Shown piece after piece: positions 10,005 to 18,407 of a DNA stretch of 57,840 nt (positions are counted from its first letter, which is position 1; each line of letters starts with the position of its first letter). The notes under the pieces are model-generated. The model saw nothing but the letters and a program-made list of their open reading frames with translations. It had not been told where the DNA came from and ran no database searches. This DNA is from Sulfuricurvum sp. (GTDB taxonomy: Bacteria > Campylobacterota > Campylobacteria > Campylobacterales > Sulfurimonadaceae). Where the stretch lies: contig JAUYRN010000011.1 of assembly GCA_030696775.1 (NCBI GenBank), positions 1 through 57,840 of the forward strand. The letters run 5' to 3'. The position numbers were made by a program, and so were the translations under genes.

Positions 10005-10954
10005 ACGGTTCTCCTAAAATAAAATGGATAGATAAGAGCAAAAGCTCCTAAGATAACAAGGCTAATCCAAAGCTGATGATCGAGTGCGACCAAATTTGCC
10101 ATCGACGATGCGCCCCAGCCTACTCCCACCATGGCGATTCCGATACTGCGGACATCCCCCATCTGAGTCAACTCACGAAACAGTAAAACATTATAGAATG
10201 AAATAACAATCGGATAGATAACCGCAAGCGCTATCGGCTGATGCACATAAAATACCCCATAACTTAGAGTAAAAAGTCCCAGTATGACCCATGTGCTTTT
10301 CATCAATGTTTTGCCATAACGAAACGCCAAATAAACACCAAGGAGATGAGAGCCAATAATCAATGCCGTATAATGACCCCAAATATCCATTTCGCCTGAG
10401 CGACTCAGCGTCTCAAACAAAGCGGAATCTGCAAAAATCCACACCATCATCACGCCGATTATTGTCCAGTTCATCGAATGGATTTTAGACTTTGATTGTA
10501 TCGGAAGTGTCGAAAAATAGAGCGCTATCAGTGAAATACTGGGCAAAACAATGGCTATAACTCCCCGCTGTTGGAACGGATACGTATAGAGAGCTGTTCC
10601 TATAGCGTACGAAAGAGCAAGTCCCAGTGCCAGATTTTTTCGGCTTTGTTCGCGAAAGACATAGAGCAACAAAGGGGTTGTGTACCCAACGATAAAGCCC
10701 AATACCAATAAAAGTCCCAGTGAATAATCGGGATAAAACCACGAAAGAATAATCTGTGCGATAAACATAAAAAAAAGCTCTTGCTTAATCCCATGATGCT
10801 TCCAATACGCACTCACAATACTTCCAATCACCCCTCCAATAGGAAGTGTATAAAGATCATGAATATGTGAGTCAAATGCTCCCACAACTCCCGTTTGTGC
10901 AATCAGGAGATAATAAAGCAACTGAGAACTAAGAACAATGACGAGCATATTCAT
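10001..10954 (-). CDS. Polytopic membrane protein of unknown function (about 10 helices)
   Basis: 317 residues, almost entirely hydrophobic, with about ten predicted helices separated by short basic loops such as YWKHHGIK and FREQSRKN. The pattern recalls a small MFS or permease-like protein, but I see no diagnostic motif and do not name a substrate. Its ATG overlaps the stop of the heme-copper-oxidase-like gene (ATGA), and its stop overlaps the yceI ATG, so it is made together with both. A role in placing or feeding the oxidase-like protein is possible but not shown. Confidence 0.75.
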   Translation of the reverse strand: MNMLVIVLSSQLLYYLLIAQTGVVGAFDSHIHDLYTLPIGGVIGSIVSAYWKHHGIKQELFFMFIAQIILSWFYPDYSLGLLLVLGFIVGYTTPLLLYVFREQSRKNLALGLALSYAIGTALYTYPFQQRGVIAIVLPSISLIALYFSTLPIQSKSKIHSMNWTIIGVMMVWIFADSALFETLSRSGEMDIWGHYTALIIGSHLLGVYLAFRYGKTLMKSTWVILGLFTLSYGVFYVHQPIALAVIYPIVISFYNVLLFRELTQMGDVRSIGIAMVGVGWGASSMANLVALDHQLWISLVILGAFALIYPFYFRRTV

Positions 10955-12507
10955 TTACGCAAGCCTAAGAAATAAATCATGGCATAAAGACCATCATACA
11001 AAGCAATCAACAATGCCAACTCATCCAAAATTCCTGCCATGTACAAAGCGGCGAACGTCGAAGAGATGAGGAGACGAATGATGGCGCTGAGGCTTGCGAG
11101 ACGATTTTCATCCCCATGCAGTCCAAACCAATGAATCATCCCCGTTCCCATCACAAAGGCGAATACAACATACTCATACGCTCCAGTAAACGTGAATCCA
11201 AGCAATCCAAAAAGCCAGCCCCCTGCGATCAGCAAAGCCAACCCTCCAAAGGCATCCCCTAAAAAACCTATCAAATGATAAATTTTTAACGGAGTATTGA
11301 TAGGGATAATCAATCGGTCGTACAGTATTTTTGCGACTAAAACAACAATCAACACCCCGAAAATAGCACGCAGAGTCAAAAATGGTTCAATGCTTCCGCC
11401 AATCAATCCCGCCTCAATAAGACCTGCGAGAGAAAGAGACAGTGCCATTAATCCAATTAAAAGTGTCCAGAGTGTCGCGTACAACCGTTTAAACAGTGAC
11501 GGCAAAAGGTGATAAGCGATAGAGAGTGCCATAAACGCCACTCCTAACCCCATGGCGATATGCGCATGTCCTACGACCAAATCATTACGATGAATCAGAG
11601 CTCGAAGTTCAGGGATAAAAAGAATATTTCCCTCAATATCGACAAAGATAAATGCCGCAATGGAAAGAATTAGATAAGGATTTGTTTTAAATCGTATTCC
11701 CGCATCACGAAGCCAAATCCACAATAGCGGCAGATACAATAACGTCAAATACTGAAAAAACCACTCTTCATTGTAGCTCAACGTATGGAAAAAATTACGA
11801 ATTAACAGAGAAGTGACATATCCTACCAGCGGAGCAATCCATAACCAATGAAAACGTGGGGTAAAAGCTTTCGGGGCAGAGAGTTTAATGAGTAGATAAT
11901 AAATCGGAATAAGGGCAAAACTCATCCCCAGAGTGTTGTCCCCGTGAGGGCCTACGAGAGTTTTTTCTACCTGACCGTATTGGGGATTCATCAAAACTAC
12001 CAATGCGATGGGGGCGGCGATGACTGCTAAAAGCGATACATTCACCCACAGCGGACGTTTTTCATAACACTTCAGTGCGTCCAAAAGTGCCAAAAGATAA
12101 AACAGCCCGCTAAAGGCGAGGAGAAAATTCAACTGATAGGGAAAATCGTAAAATGGTAATCCCCGAATGTTTCCAAAAAGAAGCGCCATACTCATAAAGA
12201 GTAAAAATACGTTCCAAACGACGAAGTATCTCGCTAAATGTTTCAAACCGTTTTGACTCAAAACACCCTCTTTTTCAAACAGCGCAAAAGGCAACAATGA
12301 GAGAATGAGCGGAAAAAAACCGTACAACATTTGTGAAATATGAAGAGACCTGGCACGTTCAGGGGAAAGCAGGGTCATGGAAGCATCCAATCCTAACATC
12401 TCCACTGCGTACAGAAGACCTGCAAAAAGTCCTAAAAAGAGCCAAAATAAAAGAAGAGGGAGATTATCGTTTAAGAATTTTGACAATTTTTCCATCCTCC
12501 ATTTCAA
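10951..12507 (-). CDS. Divergent heme-copper oxidase subunit I homologue (CcoN/NorB-like) with altered copper-site region
   Basis: 518 residues, 12 or more helices. It aligns by eye with CcoN: His56 in a LHISQMLYGF helix (low-spin haem position), His188 in GPHGDNTLGM where CcoN has the copper ligand in HNAVGF, and His306 followed by GHAH (314, 316), matching CcoN HYTDW-TIGHVHSGALG. The expected His-His pair of helix 7 is replaced by a single His241 in NFFHT, so the Cu or FeB site looks incomplete. No subunit II or cytochrome c subunit is nearby; the partners are an ABC transporter, a membrane protein and YceI. An ATG at 12495 is an alternative start. The start overlaps the ATPase gene by 44 bases. 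The family is likely; activity as a terminal oxidase or NO reductase is doubtful. Confidence 0.8.
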   Translation of the reverse strand: MKWRMEKLSKFLNDNLPLLLFWLFLGLFAGLLYAVEMLGLDASMTLLSPERARSLHISQMLYGFFPLILSLLPFALFEKEGVLSQNGLKHLARYFVVWNVFLLFMSMALLFGNIRGLPFYDFPYQLNFLLAFSGLFYLLALLDALKCYEKRPLWVNVSLLAVIAAPIALVVLMNPQYGQVEKTLVGPHGDNTLGMSFALIPIYYLLIKLSAPKAFTPRFHWLWIAPLVGYVTSLLIRNFFHTLSYNEEWFFQYLTLLYLPLLWIWLRDAGIRFKTNPYLILSIAAFIFVDIEGNILFIPELRALIHRNDLVVGHAHIAMGLGVAFMALSIAYHLLPSLFKRLYATLWTLLIGLMALSLSLAGLIEAGLIGGSIEPFLTLRAIFGVLIVVLVAKILYDRLIIPINTPLKIYHLIGFLGDAFGGLALLIAGGWLFGLLGFTFTGAYEYVVFAFVMGTGMIHWFGLHGDENRLASLSAIIRLLISSTFAALYMAGILDELALLIALYDGLYAMIYFLGLRK

Positions 12508-13099
12508 TGATTGTATCAGCGTAGTCTGCTATTTTTTTATCATGGGAAGCGACCACAAATCCTGTCCCTTCCTGCGAAAAACGCTTGAACAATTCATACA
12601 CACCCAACGCATTTTTCGTGTCCAGATTACCCGTTGGTTCATCCGCAAACACTACAGCAGGACGGTTTACCAAAGCTCGTGCAATGGCTGCGCGCTGACG
12701 CTCACCTCCTGAAACTTCATCGCTGTAACGAGCCGCTAAGCGCCCAATACCCAAACTCTCCATCAGTGGCTCAACTGTAGCCTCATCCAAAGCAGAGAGG
12801 GCAATGTTTTCACGCAACGTCAAATAGGAGATGAGATAATGAAACTGAAATACAAATCCGATATTATGCCGTCTAAAAACATCAATATTCCCTAGCTCGC
12901 TGATAGCTTTTTCATCAAAGGTCACTTCTCCGCTTGTCGGATTAAGAAGGGTTGATAGAATCGACAACAAGGTTGTTTTTCCGCTTCCGCTCTCTCCAAT
13001 AATTGCCGTAAAACTCCCTGCTTCAATCGAAATATCGACACCGCGTAAGACATGTTCAATACCATAATAATGTTCTATGTTTTTGGCTTGGATTCTCAT
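12464..13099 (-). CDS. ABC transporter ATPase, LolD/MacB type
   Basis: 211 residues with Walker A GESGSGKTT, Q-loop FQFHYL, signature VSGGERQR, Walker B VVFADEPT and switch His in VASHDK. The length and the GERQRAAIARAL region fit the LolD/MacB/FtsE branch, which pairs with MacB-like permeases to drive periplasmic or membrane-extraction work rather than bulk import. The ATG overlaps the permease stop by four bases, and its 3' end overlaps the oxidase-like gene by 44 bases. Substrate unknown. Confidence 0.92.
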   Translation of the reverse strand: MRIQAKNIEHYYGIEHVLRGVDISIEAGSFTAIIGESGSGKTTLLSILSTLLNPTSGEVTFDEKAISELGNIDVFRRHNIGFVFQFHYLISYLTLRENIALSALDEATVEPLMESLGIGRLAARYSDEVSGGERQRAAIARALVNRPAVVFADEPTGNLDTKNALGVYELFKRFSQEGTGFVVASHDKKIADYADTIIEMEDGKIVKILKR

Positions 13100-14175
13100 G
13101 CCCCGCCTCGCTGTATCAGTGTCATCGGATCAATACGAGCGGCATAGATCGCAGGAAGTAACGTCCCCAACATTGCCATCACGACTGAAACCACGAAAAC
13201 ATTGAGTGCCAATGAGACTGTGATCTCACCGTTAATGTATCCTTGAAACTTATCCGCATGCTCTATCAGCTCTAAAACACCAAGTGACAAGGCCAAAGCG
13301 AAAGAAAATGCAACCAATGCGATAATCAATGTTTCCGCCAAAAGCTTTTTAATAATCACCCACGAGGAGAGTCCGATGGAACGCATAATTCCAAACTCTG
13401 TTTTACGATCATTGACCACCATGCTCATCATGCTCACAATCCCCAAAATTCCCATCAAAAATGCCATTGCTCCAATCACATCGGAACTGGTTTTTATGAT
13501 TTTGAACTGATTATAAGAATCGATAAAACTGTCCGTAGTTTTGGCTTCTATGTCGGGGTTTAAAGCATTTATTTTTATTACGACACTATCACTTTTTGCC
13601 AAATCATCCAGACTGACCAAAAAGATCGATGCACTTTTATGAAACAATACTCCGCCATCGTGTAAATTCATAACCACCCCGCCATCTTCAAACCCGATAC
13701 GGCTTTTAAATACTCCGCTTACGACAAATTTTTGCTTGGAGAGGATGATTGTTTTGGGATGCTTGAGAGTCTCATAGATTTTAGAGCCCAGGATCACTTC
13801 ACCATTTTTTGGCGTAGAGCCTTGGGTCAACGTATAGCTCTTAAAACGGTTCTCGCTGACACCATAAATCCCTACGATAGGAAGAGGCTCAACCGGCGCA
13901 GCTCCTAAAATCAAGGCACCAGCCTCACGCACACCCTCTATCTGAACAATCTCATCTACCATCGAACGATTAATGTCACTGAAAAAAGTATCGGCGATCC
14001 CTTTTTGCGTGACGATAATGTCCCCATCGGTTTTGAGCATTGCCGAATACATGCTCACCACCCCGCCGGAGATAGCGCTGATAAGAAAAATGGCCGCGAT
14101 AGAGACACTCATGCTCATAAAGATGAGTGCGGTCTTAAAGCGATTCTTTCGAAGCGCCTTAATCGGGGTTATCAC
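13096..14175 (-). CDS. MacB/FtsX-like ABC permease
   Basis: 359 residues: a first helix (about 13-38), a periplasmic MacB-type domain (about 40-235), then three C-terminal helices in FtsX order, ending with an AARIDPMTLIQRGGA tail typical of MacB/LolC/LolE permeases. It pairs with the ATPase encoded immediately downstream (ATGA overlap). Such transporters use ATP to move the periplasmic domain mechanically. Here the partner gene products are a heme-copper-oxidase-like protein and YceI, so lipid or cofactor handling for that protein is one possibility. There is no outer-membrane or HlyD partner in the operon. Confidence 0.88.
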   Translation of the reverse strand: MITPIKALRKNRFKTALIFMSMSVSIAAIFLISAISGGVVSMYSAMLKTDGDIIVTQKGIADTFFSDINRSMVDEIVQIEGVREAGALILGAAPVEPLPIVGIYGVSENRFKSYTLTQGSTPKNGEVILGSKIYETLKHPKTIILSKQKFVVSGVFKSRIGFEDGGVVMNLHDGGVLFHKSASIFLVSLDDLAKSDSVVIKINALNPDIEAKTTDSFIDSYNQFKIIKTSSDVIGAMAFLMGILGIVSMMSMVVNDRKTEFGIMRSIGLSSWVIIKKLLAETLIIALVAFSFALALSLGVLELIEHADKFQGYINGEITVSLALNVFVVSVVMAMLGTLLPAIYAARIDPMTLIQRGGA

Positions 14176-14630
14176 TGTTCGATCGCTTGTTTTAGTTCTG
14201 TTGTGGTGGAGACAAACTGGATTTGTGTCAAGAAATTACCCCGAAATTTCATGATCGTGATTTTTTCTTCTTGGGCAGGAAACTTTAGCCCCTGCTCTTC
14301 ATCACGGATCAGTAAAACAGTATGGGCATATTTGCGCATTTTTGGAAGAGCAAATGCTTCGGTGATAAAATTGGGCATTTGGCTAATATCCGCAACAAAT
14401 GCTGAATTGTTCTTTTTTAAATACCCTTTATCCTGTGTGGACAAATACTCATTGACGGTCGCTCCTGTACCTTTTTCAAATGCCATAATCAACGTTTTTG
14501 GCATCACTTTAAGGGTGCTTTTTTTCCCAAACTGATCTTGTAAATCCAACGGCATAACCGATTGCCCCATTTTATAAGGAGCGCCAAAAAGACTTATCGC
14601 AACAAGAGCAAACATAACAACTTTTTTCAT
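14172..14630 (-). CDS. Secreted thioredoxin-fold-like protein (YtfJ-like), first gene of the oxidase-like operon
   Basis: 152 residues with a signal peptide (MKKVVMFALVAISLFG). The LDLQDQFGKKSTLK start and the TLIMAFEKG strand recall redoxin or YtfJ-type thioredoxin folds, but there is no cysteine, so no thiol chemistry is expected. The ATG at 14630 is preceded by AAAGGAT. It opens a six-gene operon whose genes are all joined by short overlaps. The promoter must lie in the 176-base divergent gap shared with the GGDEF-EAL gene. Function unknown; the fold assignment is tentative. Confidence 0.7.
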   Translation of the reverse strand: MKKVVMFALVAISLFGAPYKMGQSVMPLDLQDQFGKKSTLKVMPKTLIMAFEKGTGATVNEYLSTQDKGYLKKNNSAFVADISQMPNFITEAFALPKMRKYAHTVLLIRDEEQGLKFPAQEEKITIMKFRGNFLTQIQFVSTTTELKQAIEQ

Positions 14631-14806
14631 AACAATCCTTTAGTTAATTCAACAAAAGTGTAACCTATCAAAGGTAAATGGTTTACTTTTTCGCGAAGAA
14701 TACAAAGGGTGTATGAATTTTTGATGAAAGGAGAATTAACGGCGACATAAAGGTTAGATAGAATAAAATCTCTTTGCACTATTTAAACTCAAACAATCAG
14801 GTACAG

Positions 14807-17077
14807 ATGAAATTCAAATCAAATACACTATTTCTTATCGCTGCTTTTATTCTTTTTACGCTCGCGGTCACTCTCTTTAGTTACTATGAATACCGACAAA
14901 ATAAAATCGAGCTCTATCGTCAAATCGACGAGAAGCTTCTTGCTTCAGCAGAGGGAGCTTCTCTCGTTTTGCCCCCTGATTTTTATAGCCGTGCGGTTGA
15001 TCCCTCATCCATTACACAAGAAGAAGATGACTCCAATATTGACCGCTTAAGCCGTTTTGCCAAAGGGCAAAAAGTCGTGTATATCTACACCATAATCCAA
15101 AAAAATGGTAAGATTTATTTTACCGCTTCAAGCGGTACGGAGGAGGAACGTAAAAGCGGCATCAATCTCACCCGTTATTTTGACACCTATGATGATGCGA
15201 GCGATGAGCTGAAAAATGTTTTTCATACCCAGAAAAAACAGTTTGCCGAATATACGGATAAATGGGGAACCTTCCGAAGTGTTTTTGTCCCCATGAAAAG
15301 CCAAAGAGGAACACTCTATGTTATCGGAGCAGATATTCAAATCGATACGATCAACCAAACCCTCAACGATAAAGCCCTTAACCTCTTGCTACGTCTTGCC
15401 GTTGTCCTAGCGCTTACACTCCCATTTCTTACATGGCGTTTACGGCAACTCAATAGCCGTTTATTGGAAAAAAATGGCACGCTCGGGCAAGAACTCGAAG
15501 AGGGAGAAAAGAACCTCAGGCAGCGCAATATTGAGCTTCAAACTATTCTTGATGCCGCACAAGAAACTATCTGCTTGATCGATAAACAAGGAAACGTCCT
15601 GACGATCAACAGTACAGCTGCCCAGAGACTGGGGACAGTACCCTCAGAAATACTTGGAAAATGCATCTATGATTTTTTCCCTTCAGAAATAGCACAACAA
15701 CGACGTATCATAATAGAACAAATATTTACTACCGGCATAGGAATAAACGTTGAAGACAGCCGAGCGTCGATGCTCTTTTCCATCAATTACTATCCCGTCT
15801 TCGATAGAAACAATCAAGTAGAATCTGTTGCTGTATTTGCACGAGACATCACCGAACAAAAACGCTCCAATGAACGTATCCAACACCTCGCAACTTTCGA
15901 CTCTCTCACCGGATTGCCCAACCGCCAAAAGCTTCTACTGGATTTAGAACAGCATCAGCCCAACGGATGTGCAATTTTTAACATTGACAATTTTAAAGAG
16001 ATCAACGATTTTTTCGGAATTTCGGCTGGCGATACGCTACTTTGTACCGTGGGTGAATGGTTTAAAACAATGGGCTTTTTCCCCTACAGAATCGGAGGGG
16101 ATGAGTTTGCCATTTTATTTTATGAAACGATAACTCAAAATAAACTATATGATCGTATTGCCACACTCATGTCTGCCCTGGATGAAGAACGCTTTCTTGT
16201 CGAAAATGAAACACTCGATGTTCATATGAGTACCGGAGCGGCACTGGGTGCGCATAAACTTCTTACACGTGCCGACATCGCATTGCATCGGGCTAAAGAG
16301 CAAAAAATTCCGATCGCTTTTTACGAAGAATCTGAAAATGTAGAAAAACAATACCATAACAATATCGCCATGGCAAGCACCATTCGCAAAGCATTAGCCA
16401 CAGGACGTATCCTCTGCCATTATCAGCCGATTGTCACAATTTCGACAGAGAAGATTGAAAAGTATGAGACGCTAGTGCGAATGATCGATGAAGAGGGGAC
16501 GCTTATTATGCCGCTGCAATTTTTACCGATTGCCAAAAAAACAAAACTTTACCCACGCATTACCAAAGAGGTCATCCATCAAGCATGCCATCTCTTCAGC
16601 AACCGCAGTGAAGTGTTTTCTGTCAATATATCGATTTATGATATTCATGATCCCTCTACCGTGCAAGAAATCATTAGCACCATTACACAAACAGGGACGG
16701 CATCCCGAATCGTTTTTGAAATTTTAGAATCTGAGGGAATCGAAAACTATCATGAAGTGGCTCAATTTATCAGCAAAGTCAAATCACTTGGAGCCAAAAT
16801 TGCCATCGATGATTTCGGGACAGGGTATTCCAACTTTGAACATATCCTCAAGCTCGATGTGGATTACATCAAAATCGATGGTTCACTGATTCGGGAAATC
16901 ACAGATAATCCACGACACCGTATCATCGTTGAAACGATTGTCGATTTTGCACAAAAAATTGGAGCGAAAACGATCGCCGAGTTTGTCAGAGATGAGACGA
17001 TATACACTACGATCAAAGAGATTGGGATCGATTATTCCCAAGGATATTATACCGGCAAGCCAGAGCCGCTTCAGTAA
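14807..17077 (+). CDS. Membrane PAS-GGDEF-EAL c-di-GMP protein
   Basis: 756 residues from the ATG at 14807, preceded by CAGG; a TTG 33 bases upstream is less likely. A periplasmic sensor of about 160 residues lies between two helices (about 10-28 and 190-210), then a coiled coil, a PAS domain (about 240-350), GGDEF and EAL. The GGDEF motif is intact (RIGGDEF), but no RxxD inhibitory site precedes it. The EAL domain keeps its metal and catalytic residues: E in YETLVRM, N in VNIS, E in FEILES, DD in DDFGTG, K in IKIDG, E in AEFV and Q in SQGYY. Both synthesis and hydrolysis of c-di-GMP are therefore possible, with hydrolysis the surer. A link to the adhesin secretion locus is a guess. Confidence 0.93.
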   Translation: MKFKSNTLFLIAAFILFTLAVTLFSYYEYRQNKIELYRQIDEKLLASAEGASLVLPPDFYSRAVDPSSITQEEDDSNIDRLSRFAKGQKVVYIYTIIQKNGKIYFTASSGTEEERKSGINLTRYFDTYDDASDELKNVFHTQKKQFAEYTDKWGTFRSVFVPMKSQRGTLYVIGADIQIDTINQTLNDKALNLLLRLAVVLALTLPFLTWRLRQLNSRLLEKNGTLGQELEEGEKNLRQRNIELQTILDAAQETICLIDKQGNVLTINSTAAQRLGTVPSEILGKCIYDFFPSEIAQQRRIIIEQIFTTGIGINVEDSRASMLFSINYYPVFDRNNQVESVAVFARDITEQKRSNERIQHLATFDSLTGLPNRQKLLLDLEQHQPNGCAIFNIDNFKEINDFFGISAGDTLLCTVGEWFKTMGFFPYRIGGDEFAILFYETITQNKLYDRIATLMSALDEERFLVENETLDVHMSTGAALGAHKLLTRADIALHRAKEQKIPIAFYEESENVEKQYHNNIAMASTIRKALATGRILCHYQPIVTISTEKIEKYETLVRMIDEEGTLIMPLQFLPIAKKTKLYPRITKEVIHQACHLFSNRSEVFSVNISIYDIHDPSTVQEIISTITQTGTASRIVFEILESEGIENYHEVAQFISKVKSLGAKIAIDDFGTGYSNFEHILKLDVDYIKIDGSLIREITDNPRHRIIVETIVDFAQKIGAKTIAEFVRDETIYTTIKEIGIDYSQGYYTGKPEPLQ

Positions 17078-17083
17078 ATCGTT

Positions 17084-18229
17084 TTATTTATGCGTGATCG
17101 TCTTGAGTGTTTTTTCAATCTCGCTATGCTGATCCAAAGTTAGTGCGAAACTCTCATCCATCATTTTGTCCAAATGGTTCATCTCGGTTAGAGTAATGCC
17201 TAACGGATCTTTTTTCGCTACTTTGGCAATACCCGAAGTCACTGTGATATTATCGAGTTTTTTACCCGAATGTCGGACAAAATAGGTGAGAAAATAACCG
17301 CCCGTATGATCTTTTTCAATGGCAACAACCGCCCGCTTAGCCTGAGAATTCTCAAACTGCACGCTTGGTACAATAGTGCTAAAGTCCTCTATGCTGACAT
17401 ATCCGATATAGACTTTGGTGTAAATATCGTGATAACGCTGCGTGGCACTTTTACGGAAAAAATCCCAATCAATCGGTTTGCCCCCACGAAGAGAGCGCAG
17501 CATCCACGATAACGTTGCATAGTATTTAAAGGATGCGATTTTAATCTCTTCCGCATGGGCAATTTTGTCACTCTCAATACGTACCATCGGAGCTTTTGGA
17601 GCATTTGTACTGAGGCTTTCCAACAAATGTTGTGCGCTGTATGCTTCGGTAAACCATACACTGGCATAAGGTGGCAGATCGGTTGTTCCCGTCGCCCCTT
17701 CGTTCAGAACTAAAACCGCTCTGACGTTATAGCGAGGAAATAAAACTTCCAAAAGAGCCCGTTTTTTACGAAGTCGCTTTTTGAGACTTGTTGCCGATTT
17801 CACCAGAGTCATTTCCATAAAATACAGTTCTTTGTCGGTAAAAAGAAGTCCGTCAAATTCTCCGATTTCCTTATGGCGAGCACGGTAAATAATTTGCCCT
17901 TTCCAGCTTACAGAGAGCGCATCGCTTTGTGCATGGGTTCGATTTTTGTGCGGCCCTTTGATGATAAAACTTTTAATCTCAGGCTCATTTGCTGCATAAC
18001 GAAGAAGCTTCTCATAGATGTAATTCTCATACACTTCACCCTCAAAAGAGCGAAAAGCACTGACATAGGATTCATCTTCCATCGTCTGCCCTTTGGCTTG
18101 AAGAGAGAGCAAATGCCCGATATTGTAGTCGTAATAGAGAAGATTATCCCCGAGATCCGTGTCTCCGTTGGGAATTACAGTAGAATTAATGATTAACAAA
18201 TGGAGCCTTTTAGACGTTTCTAGGCACAT
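17084..18229 (-). CDS. Unknown protein with a PD-(D/E)XK-like motif
   Basis: 381 residues, soluble, no signal peptide. Residues 65-150 show an order reminiscent of PD-(D/E)XK nucleases: an acidic helix (FEGEVYENYIYEKL), then GEFDGLL with Asp126, a beta hairpin, and FMEMTLVK where Glu139 could be the second acid. The expected ExK is EMT, with Lys144 three residues further on. This is followed by a basic helix (KKRLRKKRALLE) and an AVLVL strand. The rest is unrecognised. The gene is convergent with the GGDEF-EAL gene (6 bases apart) and has no operon partner. I cannot name the family; nuclease activity is a hypothesis only. Confidence 0.7.
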   Translation of the reverse strand: MCLETSKRLHLLIINSTVIPNGDTDLGDNLLYYDYNIGHLLSLQAKGQTMEDESYVSAFRSFEGEVYENYIYEKLLRYAANEPEIKSFIIKGPHKNRTHAQSDALSVSWKGQIIYRARHKEIGEFDGLLFTDKELYFMEMTLVKSATSLKKRLRKKRALLEVLFPRYNVRAVLVLNEGATGTTDLPPYASVWFTEAYSAQHLLESLSTNAPKAPMVRIESDKIAHAEEIKIASFKYYATLSWMLRSLRGGKPIDWDFFRKSATQRYHDIYTKVYIGYVSIEDFSTIVPSVQFENSQAKRAVVAIEKDHTGGYFLTYFVRHSGKKLDNITVTSGIAKVAKKDPLGITLTEMNHLDKMMDESFALTLDQHSEIEKTLKTITHK

Positions 18230-18316
18230 TTCTCTAATGCCCAGTGTATTTTAGCGAAATTAATGAAGTTAAGAATTAAAACACGCAAACATATCTTTTG
18301 GCTCGTTTGTAAATCT

Positions 18317-18396
18317 CGAAAACAGAGTTTTCGTAGCTTTAGGGGGATGCAAGGGACATTTGTCCCTGCCACTAAATGGGCTTTGCTCATTTAGTG
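18317..18396. repeat. Three consecutive hairpins in the gap between two reverse-strand genes
   Basis: In 80 bases lie three inverted repeats: CGAAAAC/GTTTTCG (18317-18333, loop AGA), AGGGACA/TGTCCCT (18352-18367, loop TT) and a 12-bp stem with one G-T pair, CACTAAATGGGC/GCTCATTTAGTG (18370-18396, loop TTT). The block starts 11 bases past the response-regulator stop. Reading from that gene, no clean T-run follows the first hairpin met. It resembles a mosaic intergenic repeat cassette more than a simple terminator. Confidence 0.6.
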
Positions 18397-18407
18397 CGTA
18401 ACATCAG

